This document shows positions 24,624 to 35,142 of a stretch of 64,000 bases of DNA, piece by piece (within the stretch, counting starts at the first letter, position 1; each line of letters opens with the position of its first letter). This DNA comes from Moniliella sp. 'wahieum' (taxonomy: Eukaryota; Basidiomycota; Moniliellomycetes; Moniliellales; Moniliellaceae). The notes beneath the pieces were generated by a model. That model searched no databases. It was not told where the DNA came from and worked only from the letters and a program-made list of their open reading frames with translations. The DNA is taken from assembly GCA_003971905.1 (NCBI GenBank), contig RSEE01000147.1, positions 58,586-122,585 on the forward strand, written 5' to 3'. The position numbers and the translations under genes were made by a program.

Positions 24624-25877
24624 ATGGTATCGCATGCAGCCTACTCGGGATCCACATCCTCCGTTGTCGGGGTCCACTACCGTGTTGGACCAGGATCGGC
24701 GAAGGCTCGTTTGGTGTCATCTACGAGGGCACCAACTTGCTCAACAGCCAGACGGTCGCCATCAAGTTCGAGCCGCGTAAGAGTGAAGCACCCAGCTGCG
24801 GGACGAGTACCGCTCGTATAAGATCTTGTCCAACTGCCTTGGTGTGCCTCAAGTCTACTACTTTGGCCAGGAGGGCATGCACAACATTCTTGTCATTGAC
24901 CTGCTCGGCCCCTCGCTGGAAGATCTGTTTGACATGTGTGGTCGCCGCTTCTCGGTCAAAACAGTATGCATGACGGCGCGTCAGATGATCACACGGATTC
25001 AGACGGTGCACGAAAAGAATCTTATCTACCGCGACGTGAAGCCTGACAACTTTCTTATTGGCCGACCTGGCACCCGTCACGCCAACGTCGTCCACATTAT
25101 CGACCTTGGCATGGCCAAACTCTACCGCGACCCCAAGACCAAGGTGCACATTCCGTACCGGGAGCGCAAGTCCCTTTCTGGTACTGCACGCTACATGTCC
25201 ATCAACACGCACTTGGGTCGTGAACAGTCACGACGGGACCCTAGAGTCCTTGGGTCACGTTTTCATGTATTTTCTCCGTGGTGCGCTCCCCTGGCAGGGT
25301 CTCAAGGCCAACACCCACAAACAACGGTACGAGAAGATTGGAGAGAAGAAGCAAACGACACCGATTCGGGACCTGTGTGAAGGCTACCCAGAGGAATTTG
25401 CCATCTACCTCAACATACGTTCGCAAACTCGGGTTTGATGAAGAGCCCGACTACGATTTCTTGCGAGAACTGTTTGCCAAAGTACTGAGGAACCAAGGCG
25501 AGGTGGAGGATGAGCAGTATGATTGGATGCTGGCCCTCGGTACAAATGGTCACTCTTCGTCTCATGCGCCTCCTGCCGCTGCTCCCGCACCCGCACCTGC
25601 ATCTGCATCACCTATCCCTCCACCAGCCTCGGTCCATGGCGCGGATCACCCTCATCATTCGGGGGACCAACCTTTCCACGACCCACGCTCTCGCGGCCGA
25701 CGCGCCGGCGATCACGCTCTACCCCCCGATGCTGGCCCAACGGCCACCAGGCTTGCTTTGCCCGATGGACCGATGCTCGATGCGCAATTTTCCAAAAGCC
25801 AGACCGCACCCGGATCCGCACCCCTCCCCCACCGGTTGCAGTCGGCGATTCTTCACAGCACGCGTCGCTTCTCATGA
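24624..25877 (+). CDS. Casein kinase I (Yck/Cki1-like) serine/threonine kinase
   Basis: CK1 kinases phosphorylate acidic or primed sites and control membrane traffic, morphogenesis and nutrient signalling. Visible are VVGVHYRVG, the glycine loop [20 protein letters not shown] with the catalytic Lys, the CK1-specific QVYYFGQEG and [17 protein letters not shown], catalytic [32 protein letters not shown], the SRRD motif, [17 protein letters not shown] and [19 protein letters not shown]. The usual DFG is DLG here (HIIDLGMAK, about 25096-25120). Frame changes are needed near 24688, 24794, 25233 and 25416. The tail is Pro/Ala/His-rich; the terminal Cys pair used for palmitoylation in Yck kinases is not visible, so the membrane-bound class is unproven. 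The start [16 protein letters not shown] is the first ATG of the frame. Confidence 0.93.
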
Positions 25878-28085
25878 GAATTTTAACATGTGGGTGTGCT
25901 TCTTGAGGCCCACTTACCTAGGTTGATTGCGATCATCAACAACGTACGGCCTTGGAACTGAACCTCATTATTCCCAATCCATCGTTTCTCCTTTCCTTCC
26001 TTTTCTCTCCTTTCCTCTCCTTTCCTCTCCGTTCCTCTCCTTTCACCTGATTCCCTTTCCTTTCCATTGGTTTCCTCATCCTTCCTCATCCTTCCTACCC
26101 ACCACCCTGTGCCACCCCATTCTCAGGCAGCTGTGCCACTCATGGACTTGCTACTTTGCCCACTTTGTTGTGCAGGACAATAACCCTGTTCCTTGATGTG
26201 TGTTTCTTTTTTTTCATTTGCCCCTTGATGTACACCCGGACTGCAACGGCCTTTTTGCCTTCAGCTGTCCCGGGGCGGTTGGAGGAGGCACTTGTCTATC
26301 TTTTTTGTCAAGCGAAGCGTTTGCTCCCATACCCCTGTTTTGCGTTCCCAGTCCATGTTGATGCATGTGATGTGGGATCGCAACATGATTCTTACGCTGT
26401 TGAACGTTGAATGTGCATTTTGCTCGGCGCTGGCCCAGGTCGTAGTGAACTATGGTAACCGGTAACCGGTAACCCCTGGCAGTTGGTCGGGAGCCCCGGT
26501 AATATAGGTTGTGTGCCGCGCACCGGCCGAGATTGAGCGAAATCATTAATCAACCAGGCTTACGCGCAAGATGGTTCGCATCACCTGAGGAACAGGTAGC
26601 AACGACGCGCGGATACCCAGGGATGATCAATGATCGATGACCGGTCATCGGTCACATGTCTGTCACAACCAGCGGCTCGCTCAAGCTTCAAGCGGAGATG
26701 AGAGAGAAGCTGAGCCTCAGCCTTCAGCTTCAGCTAAAGCAAGACTGCGTTTGAGAGAGGCGAGCGGCCGCACGATCGGTGCCCAGTACCCGCTCCCTGC
26801 GCTCCCCAGCATCCCCTCCCGCCCCTCCAAGCCGATGCGGAGGCCGAGGCAGGCGCAGCGCCGCTACACGAGCGTGGGAGCGCTGGAGCGCCGGAACGCC
26901 TCCGTGCCGTAACGTGTAACACTCTCAGCGCTTAACTGAGCCGCTGAGGCGCTGAGGCTCAATGTCCATGTTCAACGTACGTTCAGCGTGGTACATGTTA
27001 CGTGGTGCGATGCGCACACCACACGGCGCTGGAGGCGCACTGCGTCGTCCCCCACAGCGGTGGGAACGCAGGCCGGGCGGCAACACGCGGCGCGGGCGTG
27101 CGGGGGGCTGCGGGGGGAGCGTGTCTGGGCCGCGGCGCCGCCGGCGGGGGCGAGACACTGTGCTCCGCAGTGCGCCCGGCATTGCGCGTTACATGTTACA
27201 CATCATACATCACATCACACATCACACATCGTGCATCCCCGAGGCAGGCGGCGCACGGCAATGTGGTTTGTGGTGGCTGGCATGCCGCAGGCTTCGGCTG
27301 GGGCTGGGCGGCGCGTGTGCTTAGGGGGCTGCCCACCTGGGACATGGGAGGATGCTTCCCGGGCAAGACAGAGACAGGAGACGCGCCGATGGCCGAGCTA
27401 GGGGAGGCCATGGGCGCGGCCACAGCCAGCGCCACCTGGGGCCATGGCAGGAGGCAGGAGGCAGGAGGCAGGACGCGTGACTATAGCGGCTGACTAGCGA
27501 CAGTGACTGTGTGCCTTGGGCGCTACTGGTGCGGTGTGGCGGATGGGGCGAGCGCGGGAGACGAGGAGGGGGCGTGGCGAATGCGGGGGGCTCGTGGGTG
27601 GCGGCGGCGATTAGAGGATTAGTAACGAAGAAGACGCGCTGGCCTGCGCTGGCCACGGGCGAACCCAGCACGGGGGCGGTGTGTATGCATGAGCCTCAGC
27701 GTTCAGGCTGCGCAGGCATCATGTGCATCATGCATCATGCATGAGCAGGCGCGGCTCGGGGCGTGCCGGGTGGGGCGCGGGGGCGCACGCTGCGGCCAGG
27801 GCGGGCGCTGGGCACGGCGCCAGTGGCGGAGCGCTCAGGCTGAGCGCTGAGGCTCAGCAATGCGCAACGCGTGATCGGGGATCGGGGATGCGGCGGCGGC
27901 TGCACAGCCCCCGTCCGCTGCTCGCCCAGCCTCCGCCCGCCCATCTCAGCCGCCGCTCGCACGCCCACCCGCCCCTATAAGCTCTGCCTCTGCCTCTGCC
28001 CGCCTTGCTGCTCCGTCTCCTCCATCTCCGCCTCCGCCTCCTCCTTCTCCGCCTCCTCCGCCTCCGCCTCCCCACCCCCGCCGGC
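25878..28085. other. Intergenic region between CK1 and GUT2
   Basis: No gene is supported. Contents: a TTTCCTCTCC-type tandem pyrimidine tract (about 25985-26095), GTTGAACGTTGAATG (about 26399), triple GGTAACC (about 26455-26475), GATCAATGATCGATGACCGGTC (about 26622-26650), CGCTGAGGCGCTGAGG words (about 26940-26960), CATCACACATCACACATC (about 27205-27230), a GGCAGGAGGCAGGAGGCAGGA run (about 27443-27470), ATGCATCATGCATGAG (about 27720-27745) and a CTCCGCCTCC leader before GUT2. Confidence 0.5.
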
Positions 28086-30273
28086 ATGTCCTCCCGCCTC
28101 TTCTCCCAGGCTGCCCGCGCCCGCGTCCGCGCCCCACCCCGCCTGCCCCTCGCCCGCACCTACGCCTCGGCCTCGGCCTCGCCCCCGCCCCGCCCCCCCC
28201 AGCCCAAGGCAGGCAACCCGCTCGTCAACAAACTCCTCTTTGCTGCCGTCGGCACCGCCACCCTCGCCGTCGTCTTTGCCGCCCCCCATGACCGCGAGGG
28301 CCCCCATGACGAGACCGCCGTACGTCCCTGTTCCCCTGCTGTTTCTTTTTCTTTTTTTTTCTTTTTCTTTTCTTTTTCTTTTTCTTTTCTTTTTCTGGCT
28401 TGCTTGCTTGCCTGCCTGTCTGCCTGCCTGCCTGCTGACTCGACTGTGTGCTGTTCGGCCAGCCCATCGATTGGCGGGCGCCGTCGCGGGCCGAGATGCT
28501 CGATGCGCTCAAGAAGGGCAAGACGTTTGTCCCGGGCGACGAGTCGGACGAGTACGACCTGGTGGTCATTGGTGGCGGAGCGACCGGGGGGGGTCTTGCT
28601 CGATGCAGTCACGCGCGGTCTCAAAGTCGCCTGGTAGAGCGCGACGATTTCGCCTCGGGCACCAGCTCCAAGTCGACCAAGCTGGTCCATGGCGGCGTGC
28701 GTTACTTGGAAAAGGCCGTGTTCAACTTGGACTATGACCAGTACAAGATGGTGCGCGAAGCGTTGCATGAGCGCCGCATTTTCCTCAAGATTGCGCCTTA
28801 CCTGTCGGATCCGCTGCCGATCATGTTGCCCGTGTACACCTGGTGGCAAATCCCCTACTTTTTCGCCGGGGGATGAAGATGTACGACCTCCTCGCCGGCT
28901 CGCAAAACATGTCGGGGTCGTATGTGTTGACGCGCAAGGCGACGTTGGAGGCCTGGCCGCTGCTCAAGGACGACGGCCTGACAGGCTCGGTGGTGTACTA
29001 CGATGGCCAGCAAAACGATGCGCGGATGAACGTGATGATTGCGCTGACGGCGATCCACCATGGCGCGGTCGCTGCCAACCACACCGAGGTGGTTGCCGTG
29101 CACAAGACCGCCGTACCGGGCAAAGAAGAGGACCAAGTGCGTGGCGTGCGCGTGCGCGACCGGTTTACCGGCGAGGAATGGGACATCAAGTGCAAGGGCG
29201 TGATCAATGCCACCGGACCGTTTTCCGACGCGATCCGGCAACTGGACGCGCCATCGACAGCAGAGATTGTCCAGCCCGCTTCCGGGGTACACATTACCCT
29301 GCCGGACTACTTTAGTCCGCGTGGTCGGGGCTTGCTCGACGCACGCACCAGCGATGGACGCGTGATTCTTTTTGCCCTGGCAGGGCCAAACCATTGCCGG
29401 TACCACGGACCACCCGGACCCGATTGAGCAGAACCCCGTGCCGAGCGAGGAGGAGATTGGGTTTATTTTGGGCGAGGTGCGCAAGTACATTGCGCCCGAG
29501 TACGAGTTGTCGCGCGAGCATGTGCGTTCGGCATGGAAAGGGTTGCGGCCGTTGGTCAAGGACCCAGACGCGGCGGATACCCAGTCGCTGGTGCGCAACC
29601 ATATGATCAACGTCTCCCCTTCGGGCTTGCTCACGATTGCCGGGGGCAAATGGACCACGTACCGCGAAATGGCACAGCAAACGGTCGACCGGGCCGTGAA
29701 CGAGTACGGCCTGGCGTCCAAGGCCGCGCCGTGCGCGACTGAAAACACGCGCTTGCTCGGCGCCCACCTGTGGCACCCTACCCTCTACGTCAACCTGATC
29801 CAACGCTACAACATTGATACCGACGTGGCGCGGTACCTAGCTCAAAACTATGGCGATCGCGCATTTACGTTGCTGGAGCAAGCCTCGGCTGATTGCCTGC
29901 AGGCGCGCTCGTTGGGCGAACTGCGGCGATGGCAAATCGGGCCGCAACGGTCCCGCCTCGACCCGCACTTCCCGTGACCGAAGCCGAGGTGGCATATGCG
30001 TGTCGCAACGAGTATGCCCAGACGGCCACTGACTTTTTGGCCCGGCGTTCCCGCCTCTCCTTCCTCGACGTGGACGCGGCCACGGCGGCCTTGCCGCGCG
30101 TGGTGGCCATCATGGCCAAGGAACTGGCCTGGGACGAGGCACGCCAAAAGTCCGAATTGCAACAGGGCGTGCTGTTTATGCGCTCCATGGGCTTGCCCCA
30201 AGAGACGGTCGACCACCTCAAAGATTTGGACGCCGACGCCATTCGGCAGTACTGGGAGTTCCGCCGCTTGTGA
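28086..30273 (+). CDS. GUT2: Mitochondrial FAD-dependent glycerol-3-phosphate dehydrogenase
   Basis: It oxidises glycerol-3-phosphate to dihydroxyacetone phosphate at the outer face of the inner mitochondrial membrane and feeds ubiquinone. Visible in order: an Arg/Ser/Ala-rich presequence (MSSRLFSQAARARVRAPPR), a hydrophobic segment (LLFAAVGTATLAVVFAA), an intron 28320-28462 (GTACGT...CCAG) filled with TTTTTC and CTGC repeats, the FAD motif YDLVVIGGGATG, LVERDDFASGTSSKSTKLVH, GGVRYLEKAVFNLDY, the LAGSQNMS region, VINATGPFSDAIRQLD, PSGLLTIAGGKWTTYREMAQ and the C-terminal domain (RNEYAQTATDFLARRSRLSF). Frame changes are needed near 28590 (eight G), 28633, 28870 (five G), 29383 (T run) and 29977. 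The stop is at 30271-30273. About 650-680 residues fit the family. Confidence 0.94.
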
Positions 30274-30635
30274 AACGCCCCCCTCTCCCCCCCGCACATT
30301 GGCTCACGTGCTTCACCCGTACCCGTACCCGTACCCTCTCTCCCCACAGCTCTCTTTCCCCTCTTCCCCCCCGCACGGCAAGGGTAGGATTGAGACAAGA
30401 CGGTGTCTGCATGTCCCTCTATCCTCTTTGCGTTCTGTCTCGTACCTGGGACCATCTTGTGCGCTTGTCCTGCGCCTATCCTGTCCCGTCCCGTCCCCGT
30501 CCTGTCCCGTCCTGTCCTATCCCTTGCCGCCACTATGCTCTATGCTATGCTGTCCCCCTCCCCCGCCCATCTCCCCCGGTCTCTTCTCATGGTCAAGGCG
30601 GCTAGTGCCGTACCCCACAAGGGCAAAATAATTCC

Positions 30636-30772
30636 CATTCGTTCCATTCGTTCCACTTGTTCCACTTGTTCCATTCGTCCCATTCGTTTCCCCGCACCCA
30701 CTGTCCCTTTGTTTCTAGTGTTCTAGTGTTCTAGTGTTCTAGTATTCTAGTGCTCTAGTGTTCTAGTGTTTT
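30636..30772. repeat. Two adjacent decamer arrays
   Basis: Roughly six copies of a GTTCCATTCG-type decamer (about 30636-30695, with C/T variants) are followed by about six copies of TGTTCTAGTG (about 30714-30772). Both have a ten-base period, close to one DNA turn. They lie 0.4 kb past the GUT2 stop. Confidence 0.8.
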
Positions 30773-31012
30773 TCCTTGGCGTGGCTTGCACCACACGGCA
30801 GGCCGGACGTCAGTACTCAGTCAGGCCGTGGGGCATCGGCGCAATCCTACCATGCAATGCGTCCCTATTTCCATTCCATCTCCGTTCCATACCCAGGCAG
30901 GAAGATCCGCACCCTAGCCGCTTTCCCCGCTCGAATAAGGCATGCAGTACTGCGGGACAGGGGGGGAGGGGGGGTCAGGTAGATTGCAAATAGCCAATTG
31001 GATTGGGGTTGA

Positions 31013-31064
31013 GATGGGAGTGGGATTGGGAGTGGGAGTGGGAGTGGGAGTGGGATGGGTTCTG
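31013..31064 (+). repeat. GGGAGT tandem array, strong G-quadruplex candidate
   Basis: Eight or so GGG runs separated by AGT or ATT follow one another on the plus strand. This exceeds the four runs needed for one G4 and could form two. No gene is near on the same strand. Confidence 0.8.
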
Positions 31065-31559
31065 GAATCCCAGCGAAACTGGAAGGGGAGGGAGGCGAAG
31101 CGGGGAGAGAGCCCTGGGTTCAATGCCTTACTGGGTCCGTTTTGGTTTCTATGTGTCAAGCTGAGCTCGCCTCGGAGTCTGCGCCGGACCTGGACCCAGC
31201 GCACCTCCGCGCAGCAGGAGGCACAGGCACACGCGGCGGGGAGGAGGAGGGGGGGCAAGTTGTACGCCTAGGTCCTAGCACTTTTCGTCCCAACCCCCAA
31301 CCCCCAACCCCCAACTCCCAACGCCCAACGCCCAACGCCCAACTCCCACGCCAGAGCCGAGATCCAAACCGATCCGACCCTGGCGTACCCCGCCCCGCGT
31401 GCTTCCTCCTGAACCGCTGACCGCGTATCATATATCGCGTCACGTCCGAGGCGCCACAGCCGGCGCGATCGGCGCGTCGCTCGGCGCAGGGCGCGCAAGG
31501 AGCTGTACCAGCGGCGCAGGCGCAGCGGGAGGAGCATAGGCGAGGCAGAGCTTGAGTCC

Positions 31560-31630
31560 GGTCCGGAGCCTGCGCCAGAACCTGATCCTGAGCCTGATCC
31601 TGAGCCTGATCCTGATCCTGAGCCCGCGCC
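31560..31630. repeat. GATCCTGAGCCT tandem array
   Basis: Alternating GATCCTGAGC and CTGATCCTGA units with a 6/12-base period. On the minus strand they keep a Gly/Ser repeat frame open, which explains a long but unsupported reading frame there. Confidence 0.75.
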
Positions 31631-32062
31631 CGATCCAGAGCCCGAGGCGGAACATGTACTGGCTTGGGCTGCCATGACCCAGTCCGGTCGAGCGGGGAGA
31701 GAAGCGAGACCTAGCATACGCGGCGCCGACGCGGGCCGTGCCAGTACCAGTACCAGTGCTAGTGGCAGAGGCAGTGGCAGTGGCAGTGCCAGGGGCGGCG
31801 CGAGCAGGTCGACCGCCCAGTCCCGACTCGTGCTCCGAGCCTGTTTCGCCCTCTGGCCCACGATCGGTGTCTGACCGATCCCCCACCGCGCCGGGCTGCT
31901 CACTACGCCCCGCCCGGTCGGTCGCAAGCGGTCTTCGACGCAGTCGCGCGCGCGAAGGCGGGGGGGCTGCTGGCGCTGGCGCAGGCGTCCGCTCCGAACG
32001 CGCCAAGGCGGGGGAAGGGTAGGATGCGGGGGCCACGTGGGGGTACGCGGGCGGGGGGTAGG

Positions 32063-33514
32063 CTAGCGCCGACGTAGGACCAGTCCAGTCCCAGTCCCAG
32101 TCCCAGTCCCAGCCCCAGGCACAGGCACAGGCCCAGGTCCAGGTCCAGGTCCAGGCAGAGGGAGCGCTAACGGCGCAGCAGGATCGTGTAAGCCGCGCGC
32201 TGGGCGCAACACGGCACCAGCAGCGGCGCTGGGCATGGTCCATACCCACGCGTTGCGACACGTCGTGGTGGCTGGGTCCAGCTCCTCAGCCAAGGCCGCC
32301 GAGGGCGAGGGCGAGGTCGAGGCCGTGGGCGAAGCCGAAGCCGAAGCTGAACTCGAAACTGGAGCGGGCCCATTGGGCGCTGCTTGGCCCAAGCCGAGTA
32401 AGGGGGAGGGGGAGGTACCCGTACGGCTCGCACCGCTTTCCCTTTCCTCCCCGCCGGGCGGGGGGGAAAGGTGCATCTGAGCCAGCTGGGCCGGAAGGGC
32501 GTAGCGCCACCCGCCGCGGCCGGGGTGGCGCCCAGCGTCGCAGGGTGCAGCGTACTTCCCATCGCGCTGTAGCCTGCCGCGGCGCCTGCGCCCGCAGGTA
32601 GCGGGTACGCGTACGGCGCACCGGCGTAGTAGTACGCAGGGTAGGCCAGGGGGGGGGTACATGCCTCCCCCCTGTCCTGCCGCCAGCGGCGGACTCCATC
32701 CTCCCGCGCTGCTCACCGCCACTGGCGAATAGCTCATCTCGGCCCGCCAGTACATCATGGGTTGCGCGCCTTGAGGGCGGTATGGACCATAGGCCAGCGG
32801 AGACGGCGTGGGCGGGTGAGGCGAGTAGGTGAGATGGGCGTGCTGCGGCGGGTGTTGGTGTTGGTGCGGGTTCGGTGTTGATGTGGGTGCGGGTGTGCGT
32901 GCGGGTGCGAGGGCGGCCCAAGGTGCTGGGGCAGAGACCGGTCGACAGGACGTCGTCGTGACCGCCGCGGTTCCCACCGCTGTGCGGGTGGGAGGCCGAG
33001 GGCGTAGATGGGCCAGAGAGGGCCGGAGGGGTGGAAGAGGTGGATGTGGATGGATGTGGAGGCGGAAATGGGGGTGGAGGTGGAAGTAGACGTGGAAGGC
33101 GGAGGAGACGCAGTGCCCCGTGGCAGGCAGGGCCAGCGTAGGGGTCGAGGCGGTGCTTGTCCCGGCCGGCGCTGGGGCCGAGGGTGGATCGGCACCAAAG
33201 ATGCGTGCACGCGCGGCTTGGTACTCGGCCTCGCGCTCTTGGAACGTTCTTGGCCGGCGCTCGGTGCGCTCGGAAGCAGGTCGGTCCGAGGGGCTGCTGC
33301 TGGAACTGTTGCGACGACTGCTGGTACGGCTGCTGGCGGTGGTGGGGACAGTGGAGGAAGGCGTGGCGGAGAGGGAGGTGGAAGCAGATGGGTCGCGCTG
33401 GATGATGCGGAATGGCGCGCCCGGGCGTGCGGGGGGCATGGCGGACGAAGACGAGTCGGGCACCGAGCCCGACGCATCGACGGATGCGGAGGAGTTGAGC
33501 TGACGATCGCCCAT
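32063..33514 (-). CDS. SUZ-domain RNA-binding protein
   Basis: Reading right to left from ATG 33514, an acidic/Ser-rich start (MGDRQLNSSASVDASGS) leads to FRIIQRDPSASTSLSA, a Ser-rich linker, then RRPRTFQEREAEYQAARARI and FG, the two conserved blocks of the SUZ domain (about 33420-33180), which binds RNA. SUZ usually follows an R3H domain; I see none upstream. The C-terminal two thirds are Pro/Gln/Tyr/Gly-rich (YYAGAPYAYPLPAGAG, AQMHLSPPPGGEERES), suggestive of a condensate-forming tail. One frame stays open for 483 codons, but peptide sense moves between frames near a G/C run at 32650 and again near 32500, so the tail is not read reliably in any single frame. The family acts in mRNA fate; the partner is unknown. 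Confidence 0.65.
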   Translation of the reverse strand: MGDRQLNSSASVDASGSVPDSSSSAMPPARPGAPFRIIQRDPSASTSLSATPSSTVPTTASSRTSSRRNSSSSSPSDRPASERTERRPRTFQEREAEYQAARARIFGADPPSAPAPAGTSTASTPTLALPATGHCVSSAFHVYFHLHPHFRLHIHPHPPLPPLRPSLAHLRPRPPTRTAVGTAAVTTTSCRPVSAPAPWAALAPARTPAPTSTPNPHQHQHPPQHAHLTYSPHPPTPSPLAYGPYRPQGAQPMMYWRAEMSYSPVAVSSAGGWSPPLAAGQGGGMYPPPGLPCVLLRRCAVRVPATCGRRRRGRLQRDGKYAAPCDAGRHPGRGGWRYALPAQLAQMHLSPPPGGEERESGASRTGTSPSPLLGLGQAAPNGPAPVSSSASASASPTASTSPSPSAALAEELDPATTTCRNAWVWTMPSAAAGAVLRPARGLHDPAAPLALPLPGPGPGPGPVPVPGAGTGTGTGTGLVLRRR

Positions 33515-35142
33515 GGTGGTGAGGGGGAGGGATGGGGGGGGTGGGGGTGGGGATGGCGGGGTAGGGATGGCAATGGCAATGGCAATGGCAAGGACAAGGA
33601 CAACAAGACAAGCACAAGGACAAGACTAGACTTGGACAACCCACAGGACAAGAGCGCGTGTGCGCCGAAGAACAAAATGAGCCTCGCACGATGAGATGAG
33701 CAGTGGGTGACTGATCATCCATCGCGTGCGGGTGCGTTGTCTTGTCCGTCGCTCGTCGGCTGTCGAGCCAGAGCGGCTCTTCTTTCTCTCCCAGGGCGGC
33801 CATCCCGCCTTCTGTTCAGGCTGCTCGCGCACACGCCATCGCCATCGGACGCCCCTCCGGTGCGTACTCGCCCCTCTTCTCGGCTCCCGTCTCCTGTCTC
33901 TGCTCTGCGCTCTGCTCTCGCCCTCGGCCCCTTCCCGCAAGGTGCTAGGGTTGCCCGCGCCAGCACGCGTAACCCTACCCCTGCCCCACGTGCCCCACCT
34001 CGTTCCGCCCAGCGTCCCTTTCCGCCCGCAGCCCCATTCCGCAGCGGGAGACGGCCCAATTGGAGATTGCACTGACCACCCTCTTGTCCTTCTTTGAAAT
34101 TGATCTGGCTGCCTGTGGCCTTTTGCGCCTTCGTCTGCCGACGTGTGGGGCTAATGGGCTACACTCGCACGATGCTAATAGCCGTTTTTATATCTTGCGC
34201 CGATGGCTGTTCCCACCGCTATAGATGGCCGTCTTTACTAGGTGTAAGCATCGCTATTTCTATTCAAGTTGCTTTGCCTTGTTGTGGTGCACAGCAGAAC
34301 AGAGGGTGTTGGGGAATACAGTGCAGTGCAGTGTAGTGTATAATAGTGTACAGAAAAATGTTACAGCTTGGACCAGACCCAGCGCAGCATCAGCCCAACC
34401 ACCAGAACCAACCGGAGCAGCGTCACCGCCCAGCCCACCACGCCACCAACCTCTGCTTGAGACGTGCGTTCGCTGCGCCACAACGGAAAAGACAAGATTA
34501 CAGGCGTGAGAACAGCAGCCCCCCCAGCTATCGACCGCAACAGTTATGTTTCTACATCTTTGCACATAGCCAGCTCCTTCGCTAGTTCATTCCAAACAAA
34601 ATAGAGAGACGTAATTCCAGCGTAAATCAGGTCGTATCTGTATAGGTAGAAGACCAAAAAGGGGAGAATACAGATAATAGCAGAAGAAATTAAAGGGGAT
34701 GTTGTGGGAGGGGAAAGCTCTCATCATTTTTGCATCGTTAAAATGAGTGAGGCCGTCGCCACAGCATCCCCAGACGAAACGGAGGGGTGTCCGAAAAGGG
34801 GTGAAAGAAAGCTTTGGTATAAGGGGTGGAGTGTTGGGTGGAAGATGAGAGGTAGGTACGGGGTAACCGAGACCGAGCAAGTCCACTCGCCACTGCTCAC
34901 TGCTCACACACCCTGCGTCATAGACAAACCACAGCTTTTGTTGGGACGAGAAGGTGTGCAGTGGAGAGGGAGAAGGAGAGGAGGTATCAGAGAAGCCGCC
35001 CTCCCTTTTCTCGTGAAATGCAGCAACCAATGTCCACGCAATGTGCAGCGAGGATTTCACCATGGTTACAGCACATTCGCAAAACGATAATGATATGCCT
35101 GCATGTCATCCAGAGGGCAGGAAGAGAATAGTAAAAAGAAAT
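33515..35142. other. Intergenic region right of the SUZ gene
   Basis: No gene is recognised. GGCAAT tandem words (about 33566-33590) and GACAAGGACAA words lie next to the SUZ start, in its probable leader. From about 34100 the composition is more AT-rich, with GTGCAGTGCAGTGTAGTG words near 34320. Short frames between 33707 and 34097 are not convincing. Confidence 0.45.

Larger units (their letters stand above)
30274..32062. other. Repeat-rich region right of GUT2
   Basis: No gene is convincing. Tandem arrays are entered separately. Minus-strand frames from about 32060 down to 31440 are Pro/Ala/Ser-rich and might be an extra tail of the SUZ-domain protein, but all three frames are equally open, so I do not call them. 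A CCCAACCCCCAACTCCCAACG array lies at about 31290-31345 and a CCAGTCCCAGT array at about 32085-32150. Confidence 0.45.

Noticed and set aside
30636-30772. CRISPR-like array
   Set aside because: The units are directly adjacent decamers without spacers; this is a eukaryotic minisatellite.
31268-32261. Two long Gly/Ser or Trp/Arg-rich minus-strand frames
   Set aside because: Open because of GATCCTGAGCCT and CCAGTCCCAG tandem repeats; no frame is favoured over the others.
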